Of a stretch of DNA of 64,000 bases, positions 12,578 through 26,865 are shown piece after piece. A model generated the notes under the pieces. That model saw only the letters and a list, made by a program, of their open reading frames with translations. It had not been told where the DNA came from and did not search any database. Source of the stretch: Stratiolaelaps scimitus (taxonomy: Eukaryota > Arthropoda > Arachnida > Mesostigmata > Laelapidae); the NCBI GenBank assembly GCA_019614645.1, contig JABWDB010000004.1:558001-622000 (forward strand), written 5' to 3'. Every line of letters begins with the position of its first letter. The stretch's first letter is position 1. A program made the position numbers and the translations under genes.

Positions 12578-14295
12578 GGATCGCCGGTCACGAGAAGAGG
12601 GAAGCGATGCAAGGCCTCAAACAAAATACGGAAGCATGACTCTCACCTCTGTTGCTGTTGTTATTAGCTGATTTTCGTTTAAATAAAGAATAAACAAATT
12701 TTCCATATTGCGTCAGTGTCCTCGTGCTGCTGTAACGCGATAGTTGTACTTCTAGCGAGCAACAGGTAACCAACACACGATCACTATTAATTGGGAAATG
12801 GCCAGTGTTGGCTTAAAAACGACAGATGAAATAAACAACAATAACAACAACCTCCTATAGCGAGGGCCGATCAAGTGAGTCAGGTTTCATGCATAAGTTT
12901 CAACAGACAATTTGTTACGTTATCATTGAGGTCTATGCGTAGGCAGCACCTGGCTCTCCATCACACTGATGTACATTGTAATATTTTGCCTAAATCCTGT
13001 CTAATCACTAAGACGATATGTCGCCTGCGACTCGTGTCAGGCAAAGTGGGCCCTAGAGCCCTATAAAAGAATAGTGAGAACATGCGAACAAATCTATACA
13101 GAAGTACATAATGGCTTTGTACACTCCCCCCCCACCACAGAAATCATCAGAATTTCTCTTGGCCGAATCGTCTTGTCTAATCGATCTGCTGGCGTACGCC
13201 GAACGTTGGAAAGTGTATCGAAACAGCGAGGCAGATGATATCCTCTATCCGTCTCCTTGGAAGAGGGCGTTCGTAATTTCCTCCAGAGAAAATAAATCGG
13301 CCTGTGTCTCAATCGTTCGTAATCGTTTTTGCTCTAAACACAAACTAAAAGCACCGATTAGTCAGCTGATAGCTGCTGCTGCTGTCGAAGAGGAAAACCG
13401 CGAACCATTTCACCAAATCGTCCAACTGTCGAACTGTCCAACTGTCTATCCAGAGTCATTCGACATCAGCTACGCATAATTCGTGCATATACACGCGATC
13501 ATATAGCGTGTACGTCACAGCCGAGCAAGGGGTGCAGATATTACGGGCATATATAGACATGCGTCATCTGAATCACGTACGGTGATCCATTGTTGAGGTT
13601 CGGCTGTACTTTCCGCACGAGGGTGTCTCGTCGCCTTAGGCCAGAGCCGTTGCTGGCGGATCCCGAAGGGTGACGAAATCCGATGAGTGTTATACATTTT
13701 TCGATTTTGAAATGATTCCGTTCACGTGTGGATGCTATTTATCGTTTGGACACACAAACAATCGCCAGTGATCGTCGGCTAGTGCGGCAACGAAGACCAG
13801 AAAACGATTTCGCAAGTGACGAATCGGTGCTGTTGAACAGGGCGCCGTTATTAGTCTACTCTGACTGATATGTCATAAGGCGTTATTTGTTATAGATGAT
13901 CTTTGAACACTATACCGCGCGAACACGGTGAATATTTCATTATCATTATCCACTGTTGGCTTGACAGGCGTCAAAGGAGCGCGTTGAACTTTGGTCGCAA
14001 AAGTTGAACGATGCCATAGATTGTTAGTGTAATGTGTAAAATGTAATAATATTTAAAGGGCAAGATAATGATAAGTGCTGCTTTTAAAATTGCGCAGCAA
14101 GGTGGCAGTCCGGTGTTTATCGGGTTCAACTTGACTTATAAACGTTTGTCTCTTAAGTAGATCAGATTTTAGAGTGAAAATGGAATGCAGATCAATACTG
14201 CATATAAGTAATGTCGGATGGTCGTAAACAACTTCTCAATAGAACGAATTGATCTTGGAGAGTGCATGTCGATATTATTATATTTTAGATTACCT

Positions 14296-14322
14296 TATTA
14301 TTATTATTATTATTATTATTAT
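14296..14322 (+). repeat. (TTA)n microsatellite
   Basis: About nine TTA units. Confidence 0.8.
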
Positions 14323-15858
14323 CTGGGCATGAACAAATCTAAAAAGTGAGAGATTTTTATTATATTTATATTATTCTATCATAGGTTTTTTTTGTCGATA
14401 CACAGAATCCAGTCCGTCAGTGTGTTGAGCGACTACGATACGACACGCCATTTCCGAGAAATTCTACTCATTTTTATTTGAAGCCTACGAAATTAAAAAT
14501 CACTTTGGATCACTCACATTTTGCTACGTTTACCTAAATGCCGAAACTGCTGACATTAATTAGTAAAGTAGCCATTGCCAAGTATTTAATGAACGGTAAT
14601 GATGCTTAAGGGAGAACACGAGATCAAGTTAGCGATACTATACAAAATGTATCTGATCATCATTGATGCTTTCTTTTAGCCCTTTGGCGTTGTTCAACGT
14701 CAACGCAAACTCGTAATCACCAAGCGCTGCTGTATCAGCATGATCCGAGCAGTTTGGTCCCGCGGTTGAAAATGACCTTAAGTCGTGTACCACTGACTGA
14801 ACGTTAGATCTAGAATTCGCACGTGGACGACGATTCGTTTCCATGGATGATTTTTGGGGCAGCGACGAACACATTTTATGCAAGCGACATCACTTTTATC
14901 CGTCCGTGCGCAACTTAGCGTTTATTTATACTGCAGCTTAACACAATCTGCAGTATGCCAGAGAAGGGCGGGGGAGGAACAGGCTCATTTGACAACCATG
15001 TATTTATTATAGATGGCTTATTGCGTCATGCTGACATAAGCACGTCTATAAAGATGTATAAATCTGCGGTAAAGAAACCTTGCCCACTGAAGCAACGTGT
15101 GCTTGAATGGGTTGGCTTACGAAAGCGTACTTTTCGTTATTCTTATCGAGGATAGTGACTGTTCTACCTGACGTTGATCACAATAATAATAATAATAGTA
15201 GAATAATAGTAGTATAATAATAGTATTGAAATACCTCGAACTCAACCGTACTACCATTGAGAGTCGGATATTGGCCGGACAACACAGAAATGGATCGAAT
15301 GGGCGAATTTGGCCCGGGACGGGGGGTGTCCCGTCCATTAATCACATTCTGGTAGAACAGCATTGAACAACGTAGTGAAGCCCTTAATGTAATAATCAGC
15401 CGCAAAAACTCACCTTATCTTGCCGTCGATCGAAAGAACCACCTATTCGATTATTGTTGTAATGTAATATGTTCGAAACGCTATTGTGTCATAACAGATC
15501 ACTGTATGTTTACAGGTTCAGATAAATATCATCGTTTATTAAAAACGAAGAAACTGACATGATCTGTCCCACACAAGCAAAAGTATGTATTCCAGTCATG
15601 GGTCCACAGTCAACTGTACTTGCTAGAGATTAAAATAAAAGCAGCGAGTAGTTAGCGACAAACTCGAATTGCCCGATTTGGCACGAAACTCTTGTCGCGA
15701 CTAACTGTTCTATGGCAACATATATGTACATTGCTTGAGCAAACGATACAAACTTCACGATGTTAGTTATAGTTCTGGTTGCTGGGGTTTAAGGAGTTAG
15801 TGGGACACACTCGGTAAGGACGAGCAGGCTAATAGCAAAACAATGTTTACGACGAGAT

Positions 15859-15898
15859 TATATATACATATATATATATATATATATTTTTTTTTTTG
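15859..15898 (+). repeat. (AT)n followed by T-run
   Basis: Alternating AT for about 28 bases passes into a run of about 12 T, then a G-rich stretch. Confidence 0.85.
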
Positions 15899-15957
15899 GA
15901 GGGGGGAAATATTTTTTTCCCTCGGTTTCCACCTTGCTGTGGGCCGCACAGTGTGGG

Positions 15958-15986
15958 ACTCACCATTTCGGTGGTATATGGTGAGT
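15958..15986. repeat. Short inverted repeat beside a poly-T/AT tract
   Basis: ACTCACCAT and its exact reverse complement are separated by 11 bases. It sits between the AT/T12 tract (15859-15898) and the composite A/TA satellite at 16034, in GC-richer sequence that may belong to an unrecognised repeat. Confidence 0.5.
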
Positions 15987-16033
15987 GGTGCTACCCACTA
16001 AAACCCCAGGTTTTCCGTGCCTAAAAAACCTCT

Positions 16034-16112
16034 AAAAAAAAATATATATATATATATATATAAAAAAAAAAATATATATATATATAAAAAAAAAATATAT
16101 ATATATATATAT

Positions 16113-16144
<32 letters not shown>

Positions 16145-16169
16145 AAAAAATATATATATATATATATAT
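16034..16169 (+). repeat. Composite satellite of A-runs and TA-runs
   Basis: Five alternating blocks of A9-13 and (TA)6-10 in succession. The regular alternation indicates a higher-order tandem unit of about 25-30 bases rather than one decayed dinucleotide array. Confidence 0.85.
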
Positions 16170-19100
16170 GGATTAAATAGTTATATACTATATATGTATA
16201 TATCTTATTAGATAATATTATTCAATGAACTGGCTGTTACCAGGGTAGCAAACCTCCTACGAGACGCATTTACATTTGATCTCACTCACCGTTTCACTGA
16301 ATGCTGCCCTTGCTGACAGTGACTTACCCCATGCGCCCGCGAGCGGTTATACAATGTGTACGCCTTTCCACGAAGGGTGGAGAACCATGGGAACGAGAAC
16401 GTCAGTCTACTGTTATAAAGACAATGAAATTATAAAGTGCGCAAAAGCACGTAATTTTGTCTGGCGTTACCTTCTTCGTACCAGAGAGAAGTAAAGCAGG
16501 CAGTGTCACGGGTCAACATTTTCGCAGTTTAACCTATAGTGGACAACGCTTAGAAACGCCTCCCGCTGCACTAATAAGTGAGGCGTTTGTTTGTTTTTTT
16601 TTGTACGCGTGTGGCGGTCCCTAGTTTTGTTTGGCTTGCAGAACCGACAAGTATAATATAATGGGCTCCATAATGCGTATGCGCTGACTGACCCATGCAA
16701 TTTGTGAATTGTATTTAGTCGAACTATTTAGATTTGAATGAGTGCTCCGAGCGTACGGCCTCCTAAGTGGCCTCCATCTAGTGAATTATTGTTATTATAA
16801 GTTCGTAAAAAAAGTAACGACATCGCATTCTGTCAACACGGCTCATTGCTGCCTTAGAAATTTTAGCGGCAAGCGTAAATGGAAACGCTGACAAATCGAG
16901 TTTCATCGCGTGCTACGGGTGAATAGTGCTTTCAATGCCTTTTCGAGACCTCCAAATACGCAGTGAAAACTCGCCACTGAGACTCCAGCCACGTAACGGT
17001 GTTGAGGCATTAACATAGCGCATTAACTCGCCAATATCAATACCGGATGTAGCAACGAAAGTTCGACAGCCGATGGACGACGATCGTGAAGTTGTGGTCT
17101 CTTCAAATCGAGCGGTTTGACGACAAAAACGCCGAGTCGTGAGTTGCCACTATATTTGGGCACTATATTTCTCGATGCCTAGCCATTCTCACCGATCCAT
17201 TACTACAATCATAGTGCTGATCATATTTGTGTGACATGATGCCAGCCAGCTTGGCTCGCTGTCCACACCAGATGAAAGGTGTGTGGGGGAGTTCGCGAGG
17301 CAAACGGTTCGCCGACGTCTCGTCATCAAACGACCATAGGATCGAGCATCCGAGGCAGATCGATTTGTAGTAGAATCTGTAATGGATTGCTATCATTTTA
17401 TGTGTATAGGGTCGCAGTACATGTAGATAATAGAGTGAAATCAAAAAATCAATTCTGTCTTGTCATTTCTTCTTGTCAAGTGTTGTCAATTTTTATTCGT
17501 CTAAAAAAATCTAAACGAAAAATATACACTTTAACACAGCGACGACCCGTATAGACGTAATTGGAAGTTGAATAGATCAGTAGATGCCCATCATCAAACA
17601 GTAATCCATAGTATAACGACCAAAGAGCTCATAGAATCATAGCATTCTACACGACAACTTCTGAGTCCTTCGATTTCAACAACATTTCGCACAAAAAAAC
17701 GTTTGAGCTGCCTCCAATACCCCGTCTGCTCCACTTCCCCTAGCATAGATCCCGTACAGTCGATGGTTATGCAATTGGCGATTTACAAGATACGGTCTTG
17801 TACGACCAACAGTCATAAGTCAAATGCGCGCAATTGTCAATTTCGTGGTCGATTGGTCGACCCCTTTAAAGCGTACAGCCTCCCCCAGCATGTTCGTGCC
17901 TGCTTCCCTGCTTTGTTTTTTTTGCCACAAGCCACGAGATCGACGATTGCTACCGTTGTCCTTGCCCACACTCCGCATCATGCATGATGTAATTAATGGG
18001 ATTCTTAATCACTGGATCGTCAGCTCGTGTTCGACCACCAACAGCGGTGGCCACAGCCGCTGAGTATCAGGCGTGAATGTGGCGTCAAAAAAATTTCACA
18101 CCATTAATTCTCGGTACCGTGACACAACAAAAAAAAAAAACAACGGGCCACAACAAAAGTCAACCGTAAATAAACATCGCTACATGGATCGCCTCGTAAT
18201 CGTCGGTGTTATCGTCGTCATCTCGCGTTGCGGTAGAGGAGGAGGAGAGGTTGTCAATCGGTTTCGGCCAGTGAGTTTCATTTTTGTTGCCGTCTGCCTG
18301 CCCCTACATGTGGATAGCCGCCGCCATCGATTCGTTCGGATATCTCGTCAATTCGTGACACTAGAATTGGTACATTTCAACGGTTGGCGTTTGCTCTTCG
18401 TTGGCCCGCTCACTCGGCCGGGGTTCTCCGTTTTTGCGCGCTAGCGGCGGCAGCCAGCAGCTATGTATTGTATTGTTTATCTAGAGCGGTAACGGCAAAA
18501 GATCATACGGCAATAATGAACTAAGCGTATTTGGTTTTTTTTTTCGAAGACTTTGAATACAATACCGCCGGTCTCAATTACAAACTGAAAATCGCTCGAT
18601 ATTGGCAGCCAGCTACCGAAGCATTGCGTACCGATGACCATAGCGGCAGTTCTAATGAAAGTCGGCAACAGCAGCAGATTATCATTTCGTATCGAATAAT
18701 GAATTAATTACTGTGCACGGTGCGCAGGATGTGCACGTGTATATAATAATAATAATCATATTTGTGTAACGTTATTCAGTACGCATATGTTTGATAATAG
18801 TAGATAAAGCTGGGCTCGATATGTCACCATAGTCAAGGTAGCAACATATTATAGCTTCCACAGCCCGACCCCGCCCGACTTCAAAGCACAACATGCAGCC
18901 CTTCGCAAGCTCTCTACACACAATTTGACAGACACTGATGGCTAGCTAGGGATCGCGGCAATGATGAGGATGACGATGTTGTTCAGAGCCAGTTTTTTTT
19001 TATTGCGTGCCAGCGCCAGGTACGTTCACGCAGGACGTTTGAATTTTCTGAAGGATACGTTCGCAAAATCACACGGACACATCACGTAGGGGGGGCGCAT

Positions 19101-22100
19101 ACAAACACGGATGGAGATAACAAAAATAAAAACGAACAAAAAACAAACAGGCAAATAAAGAACATTTAACAGAATTGCCAATTTAATTTCAACACGACAT
19201 TACCTCGCTACTCATGAGCAGATGACCTCTGCTCGGGAGCGGGGGTGCCATCCAGCAGTGGCAACGATGACCGCAGAAAACGGTGCACATGTGCATGTGC
19301 GAGATGTACATGGGAGAGGAAATCCCTCAAAAAAGAAAAAAAAAGTAGTAATACAAAATACACATATGTACACAATGTATACAATTGCGCACATGATTCT
19401 GTTCCGATAGTGGTTAGTCGTCGTCGGGGCGTGGTCTTTTCGGGGCCTCTGCGTACAGCCCATGTGTCCACACGGCTATCATATGGAAATCATATGTTTG
19501 TATATTGGACATCGATTGCGAACGATTCCATATTCTATTGTATCTTATGATACATGCGTATATTCTAACGTTATACGTTTTCATTGGAGCGGCTGAGCGA
19601 AACCCTGTTATGGATGACATGTCCGTCGCAGTACCGTCACTACTCGGACGGTGCGCACAGTAGTGAATGATGTGATGTGTGGCCTTTAAGCCCAATTCTG
19701 CTTGGGGTTATCGGCAGTCCGCTGATGTTTATATCGTTGAGCCTAACCCACGGCTACTATTGTGAACATCATTGAATCTGTGTGTGTGTGTGCGTGTGCG
19801 CGCAATGTCATACTACTGTAACAGAATAAATATATGGTCAAGAATCAGATATAGCATAGACACATTTGAAACAACCTGTTCCATGTTTGTCACTATTGTT
19901 ATACTAATGCAATTTTACACTGTACGGCGAACAGTAGCGATTCGGAGTGGACGCCCCAACGAAGCCCAGCGTCGTGTACTATATGTATGGTCATTGTATG
20001 GTGAAAATGTCATTTTTTTTCGCTCTGGTCGTGCCTATTTTACGATAGGTGACACAGTATCATAAACTAAATCGACGGGTCCCTACAACTGGTCGAACTG
20101 TTGTCGTGTCTCGCTTTCGCTAAGAACGGATGCATCGCAGCGTCACGTAAAACGGCATCTCCAGCAATATCTTGCAGATTCGGCTGGATAGCACAGTGTC
20201 AAGAATACCGGGGAATACCAGAAGAATATCTTTCTTTAAAGCGTTAAGCGACGAGAGAAGTACGACTCGTTTCCGAAGCTCCCTTGGGTCGCCTGTAAAC
20301 GGCAGTCCTGACGCCTCGAGCCAGACGCCCATTGGCTATTTGTTGGTCGTTACAAGTGGTTAAGCTGCATTCACCCCACGCTAATTATAGGTATCGCTTT
20401 TATAGTAGTATTTAGTGTTCATGTGAATATAGGTGAAAAATGACAAAGTCAAAAAAATAAATGCAGAAAATTAATCAAAAATGAAGAATCATCACACTTG
20501 ATGACAATAACGCCGTGCATCTTGTTGTCGTTGTGTTTTCCCATTTCAGCCACGTCCAAGGAGTGTACCGCGATTCGCCTGAGCAATTCATTGTGAGTAT
20601 CATTGTAGTCGAAAATAGTGGTAAAAATAGATTTATCGACCGTGCATCATACGTATGCGAACATTAGTGACGAAGTGACGAAGTTAATGAGCAATTAATT
20701 CTGACCTAACGCTCGTCTGCTCTATTTAATCAGACATGAATCATTGTATTTTTCTGCAAGTGGCGGATGTTGAAAAGTTCCATTTTGGAAAATACATCTT
20801 GGACTTGGATGTACTTGCTGGATAATTACAACTATTATGGTAAGATTAACAACGAAACAACGTTATCCTTTAAAAATATCCTAGAACAAGTTTTCGATTC
20901 TGCTTGAGACTGGAGAAAACCTCAGGTTATTATTAATCACTCATAAACATTTCAATTTTCGTTCGTCATTGCATCAGCTGTCAAAGGCGAACGTGGCTTA
21001 TCCACTCGACTCCTTTTTGGCTAAAAATCGATCAATTGTCTCATTTATCAATTTGGCATGACTATTCGTCTTGTGTAAAAATTGGCTCGCATGCTGGCCG
21101 TTAACCAGTGCATGGGTACAACTGAGCGATCCAATTGCTGTGGTAGCCCCACCTTCAAATGTGTCGCCAATTGCAGCTTTCCGCAAATGACTCGGTCAAA
21201 GCAGCTCTTTCAGCCTCCATTTTTCACTTCGTTGAGAAGTCCCAGAAAGCTGTCGTAAAACTTGCACGTTAATACCGCAGGGTATCCAATGTAAAAGACA
21301 AACAATATACATTTGCCTAGAGGAAGCGGGCGGAGGGCGGTACGCTAATTAGGCTGTTTTTTGCTGAAACAATTAATGTGGGAAATTTCCATATGACTCC
21401 CTCTGATTGTTATGTGATGCTGTATTACCATCACGTGCAGTTGATCACACAGCCACGCGATCATTAGCAATTGGTGATACATTAGCAGGCGAAGTCGAGA
21501 CGGTGTTGCAAGGGCGATCTCAACGTGTTAAAACCATGCGAAATAATAGCATCACGCTTCCCCAACAAACGGTATACGTTTTTTTGCTCTGCGGACGTTT
21601 TTTTCTTGAAGTTTTCTTTGCTTGTTAACAACGGCCGCATTCGTCGAAAAAAATAGTTGTGGCTACGACTGCTTCTTATCGGTCAACTGCCATGTGACAG
21701 TCTTGAACAAGAGGCTCATCAAAGCTGTATTCGATTGCCTCTGCCCCGTCTAGTGCTTTAGTGCCATGTTATATATCGCTCAATCACATGACTGAGTTCA
21801 TTTTGTTCGAATGTTGTCGGGAACACCCACGGGACCCCATCAAAATCAACTCCTTAATCGGCCATCTCGCCCGTGTCTGCGCGTTGACCTTAACCCCATT
21901 CTGAGCGGACTCCTGTTTGCAACATGCGAATAGTATCTCCAAACGGTGGCCTAGTTGGTGGAATATAGCCATCCGAGTAGGAATATCTGTATCTATTAAC
22001 ATATGGCCCATTTGACATTAACAAAAGCGTGACATCACATTTTCATGGGACGTTCATTTAGTCGATAGACCGGGACATCTAGTCCAACATAGTCCGATGT

Positions 22101-25100
22101 CGGTGCATATAAGGATTGAGCAGTCGAAAAAAAATATTCCAAGAACGCCGTTCGTCTGTTGCTGGATAGATTTATTGAGTTACCTTTGCACTTGGCACCG
22201 ATACCAGCGCGTATTGTGCATGCGCGCAACACGCAACCTGTAGTCACCCTGCCGCCCGTCCCAAGCAAGAGATCGCCTTTGCAGTATATTCTTGTATTTA
22301 GAGAACACAGAAACGGACGCGCTGTATTCGACAACTGCTGACGAAGGGCATCATTTCGCTTGGGACGCTTGCCGGCCTGGCGACGGCGGCTGCGCCAACG
22401 TCTCTTTGCGATTTCAATGACCGCCAAACCCATCACACAATGGATGGAATATGGCGTCACGTATGCGCCGATGAAGCATACATTCGATGCGGTTCGAAAT
22501 TCACGTACGTCGAATCTACACCTTAGCGAGAATACAAATGAAAAATCCGTGTATATGTTTATGTACTTATTACATATATGTATACTGGTGGCAAATGTAA
22601 AATAGCTATTCACAAGTGTATTTGTATTCAGAGAATTTGTTTACATGCGAGAAAACCGCAGACAAATCCCTGAACGTGTTTGGCTCATTTGATATTGGTC
22701 GAACGCGCTGCCGGCCGATTCTCTCTAGCGGGGAACCACAGGCTACTGATTCAAAACTATGACCTTGGGAACGAACCGAACTGCATATTACCTGCGTCGA
22801 AATATCAAGTCGCGATAGTCCGATCGTGTCCTTATGAAACTCTCTCTCTCTCTCTTCGTTTATATCATCGTGGCCTAGAGGCCTATATGGCCTTGCGAAT
22901 CCACGAAGGACTAACTATTCGGATATGAGGATGGCTCTGCAAGATTCTAAAGGGATCCCATCCATGTTGTCAATTCTAGCAAAGCCGAACATATGGATTG
23001 TTTACATATACAGAGTATTTCACGCCTTTGATTTTGTTTAATCGACCCGGTTATTAACTGGTACACATATGTATACGCTGAACCTGTAATGACTGACTTG
23101 GACATGCAAATCATTTGCCTTTCTCAGATTATTCGCGGTCGGCGCACGACAAACAAGCATTCCAGGACGTCCTGATTACATCATTTGAACGGACAAACAG
23201 TTAATTGAGCTATCTCCGCTCATTCGAGAGTGCTATTGATTCAGCTACAATAATTTATCAGTCATTTGTATTATTGTTTGGTTGGTTATTTAGAGAACCT
23301 CCCATTCATCAAAATTCATTGAGGTTCTTAGAGTCGACCGAGTGTAGTGTCGATTAGTGCTCTCCTCTCCGTAGAGGCTGGCCCTGACGGTGGTCGCTTG
23401 CCTCAAGACACTGGCTCTCTGTGCACACGACGATAGTAATTCGCATACCACGCATGTTAAACCGCATGCCATACATATGCGCCGTTTCTTCCTGGAAGCT
23501 CAAACCAGTAAGATGAAAAATAGTAAAAAAAAGAGGTTCGGAGCATATACCAGCGCTCCACGTGGCTCCACAAGGTCCTTTGTGTAGTTTATATACGCGT
23601 TGGTTTCTTGTCTCCTCTCGGATGTCAGAACAACCCCAACCCCCTCCCCCTAATGCATTTGCTCACACAAACCGCCCTTCACTGACATCTGACGAGGAAG
23701 CGATTTGAATCCCAGATTATCTGGCCCCAATCTGGCTCGTGTTATATGTGGTACTTAATACGAAGGGAGACTTCGTGCTTGGTAAGTCGCCATGCTCTTG
23801 TGAAGGAAATTAGCGAAATCCAACGAAGTGATTTGGCTCGCGGGGTCTTTTCAACGATAACTGATTTATTCGTAGATAAATCTATCCCTGAACTAGAGGG
23901 GCAGGAGCGTACCGTAAACGCAAATGAATCCTAGAGAGTTGTGGTCACAAGAAGCCTGCCAAACTTAATCGCGGCGGATATTTGTTTTTCCAACAGTCGT
24001 CTTCAACACTGAAGAGCTGAGAGCTATTATCAGAAGGCCGTTCTTAAAACGTAGCTATTTTTCACTATTCTATTCATGTAATCTTTGTCCTTTATATGAC
24101 AGGCTTCGGCTCTGAACCTGAGAAAATACGCGATTTTATTGTGCGAAAAAGCATTCATCTGTCAGGACGAGTCGCCCATCGAGTGTTGACATCGGACCTC
24201 ACCGGCGGTAATAATCAAGTTGGCATGAATAGCGACAGTGAAGTAAAAGCAATTGCTTGGGGTCCCCCGACCGCAACGGCCATAGAGAGCCTAGGCGTGA
24301 CGAACGTGCGTCGTTAAGGAGAGGGGCGTGTATTCATCAGGTTTGTGGTGGCATCCATCGATGTGGAACGTCCTCAGTCTGACGTGACGATGTTTGTTAA
24401 TCCAAGTGCACCGATCCCTTACGCAGGTTTGAGCCCCGGAAGCCTGAGCAATAGCCTGAGCCTGTTGCATCGGAAGGCGGCATAGGCCGAACCTATTTGC
24501 ACTTGTTGCCTTGCGGATTGATTCCCTAGAAGTACTTCAACAGTCAGCTGGCCACCAAGTGTGTCAGCACCGGCAGGAAGTGCTCACGCATATCTACTAG
24601 GGCAACGATATGTTTGTAGCCCCGGCCTCACATTTCCGCCGTTTAATGCATGTGCGCAATCGCTTTTTGCTCTAGATAATAATTGCAGTGGATTTCTCTC
24701 TGACCGTCGATTTCCGATCGACCCGGATTGATTCAAATAAATATGCTCCCTGTTTAGCTACCCTTTAGACGTCACATTACGTTAGTGTTTCAAGTGGCAC
24801 GGAAAGACCGCTGTGTATTAAAGCTTGAACCTCCTTATGACTTCGCAGGTCAGCTCGTCAAATAGCGCTCGTTGGCTTGGCAATCCGGAGGTCCTTTTAA
24901 TTTATCGACTACGTATTGATTTTCTGTTCGCGTTACCACTGTATATGTCTGTATCTCATCGGCGAGCATCAATCTGACGATCCATATACTACATCAACGT
25001 CAAGACATATCAACAATTAACATGGACTGCTGTCAAGTTGTGCTAAACGAAAATGAAATTAAACCTGTTAGCTATTGCGCTCAAAACGACTACTAAAAAA

Positions 25101-26733
25101 AGTAGCTCTTTAAGCGCCTGTGTCCAACTCTAAAGTTGGACCTTCCAGCCGTCCGTAGTAGCAGCTGAAGAAAACAAATAGGTGTAGATTCAGCTGAATT
25201 GTTGGCTCCTGATCAGAAACCCTCACCTGTCGGCGTAGCTGTCACAGTCCGTCACGTTGGCGTTGGCCGTCCGTTTCTGAAGATGAGCTTTTTGTCTTGT
25301 TTTTTTTTTTGTGTGTGTGTGTTGTTCCTCTCGTTGTGTTCTGCCAATATTGGCACTAAGCGTAACGGTCCCCTGCTCAACGGTCAGCTGCTGCCCTTGT
25401 CAAGATGTTCGCCATCCTCCTAGTGGCAAGCCGTCATGATCTGATGCGGTATGATGCATCATGATCACTATGAAACAATGCGGACAGTGTTGTACAGTCA
25501 AATCGACAATGGCAACAGCGAAATGCAGCGAAAACAAATCGCAAAGGCAGGTTTCTTCTGAATAAAACGCGACTCCGTTTTGCGTTGACGAGAATCGCTC
25601 ATAAAAATGAGCACCGCTAGCGCTTATTGTTGTTCCATACTATGACGGTGATGGCTACTGCTACTATTAGTACTATGATTATAGATGAATTAATTCAATT
25701 TGCTTTTGGTATATATCGTTATTATTTTGTTGCTATATTGAGTACATTCTCGCTGTCTGTTGCTAGTCGTGATTTAGTCGTACGATGACACGCAATGATG
25801 GGTATGAGAATGAATTTATATACTAATAAATGAAGTTGTACAGTTTGATCGAATGAGGGTAAATCGCGCTTTGCCCGTTAGATAGGAGGATTCACAGGCA
25901 GCAAGCCCAGCAACTAGTGCGGAACCTTGCGAAGGCGCTACGTCAGGTTAGGTCATCTGTTTTAGGCTATATCGAATGATTGTTGTCAATAGAAACGACG
26001 GTACAATACGCTGTTGACTTAACATTGGTCTCACTAAAAAGGTCACCTTGGCCTTAGTCGCAGTGCATGCGATATTGAAAATTGGCGCCTGCCACAATGC
26101 TACAATGTCCCTAGAGGTCGACTGTCCAAAAGTGACCCTATGAAGTGAATTTGGACCAGACGAAATCACAAATCGAATATATTTGGAGAAACAGAGCAGC
26201 CCAAGAGCAAAGACGAAAAATCATCACCCCCGTAAAAACAACTCGTGCAAGACGTTGATGAAGCTGGGTATGTATGGTCACGTCTCCTTATTCTTGATCA
26301 TACATCACGCATAAGTGACTACGCTGAGTGGCGGTCAGCTATTTATTTGGATTCCATCCATCATGTTCCAAGGCCCGATCCACCGGATCAGACTGTCTCC
26401 ATCGATGAACGGCCGCGCACTGTGCGATAGATTGCGTACACTATGCCGCGTCATAGATTATCAGAAATGCAACGTTCCGAGCTTCGGATTGACGCCCGCG
26501 CGATCGCAAATCTTCCGTCAATGGTTCTATTTGAGCGTTGCTCCCAGACAGTCAGCCGCATCGTTGCATAAGTGTTCATCACGAATTGATTCAACCTGCT
26601 GTCGCTACTGCACCGCCACGGCCAGTCTCGCCATAAGCAGGGTGTCTCGCACACCAGCTCGTGATGGTTGTACTTTTTCATTAGGCAATGTACACCAGGA
26701 TGTGCCCAGTGTCCCCAGTTCACGTCAACCCTG

Positions 26734-26799
26734 CACTGGATCGGCCCACTTTCATGAAGATTGGAATGTCTCTGGTGGTGTCCGTGCGGATGAAGAAAA

Positions 26800-26842
<43 letters not shown>

Positions 26843-26862
26843 AAAAAAAAGGGTCCCCAGTT
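26734..26862 (+). repeat. Duplicated segment, copy 1
   Basis: This segment shares ATGTCTCTGGTGGTGTCCGT and flanking sequence with 27112-27216, in the same order. In both copies a CT-rich stretch and a G-rich GGGTCCC motif follow. Here the CT stretch has expanded to about 38 bases of (CT)n. The two copies flank SINE copy A. Confidence 0.55.
26802..26839 (+). repeat. (CT)n microsatellite
   Basis: About 19 CT units inside the duplicated segment. It explains the Ser/Leu and Arg/Glu runs in overlapping ORFs. Confidence 0.9.
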
Positions 26863-26865
26863 GTC

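Larger units (their letters stand above)
11624..26733. other. Gene-free stretch of about 15 kb
   Basis: Apart from the listed repeats, I find no supported gene. Candidate short exons with plausible acceptors lie at 20120-20292 (minus) and 24103-24207 (plus). A 192-residue minus ORF lies at 22035-22613. None has independent support (see findings). Confidence 0.4.

Noticed and set aside
24840..24900. tRNA-like string with GGCAATCCGGAGGTCC
   Set aside because: Resembles an anticodon arm and variable region, but no B box follows, and the T arm is absent.
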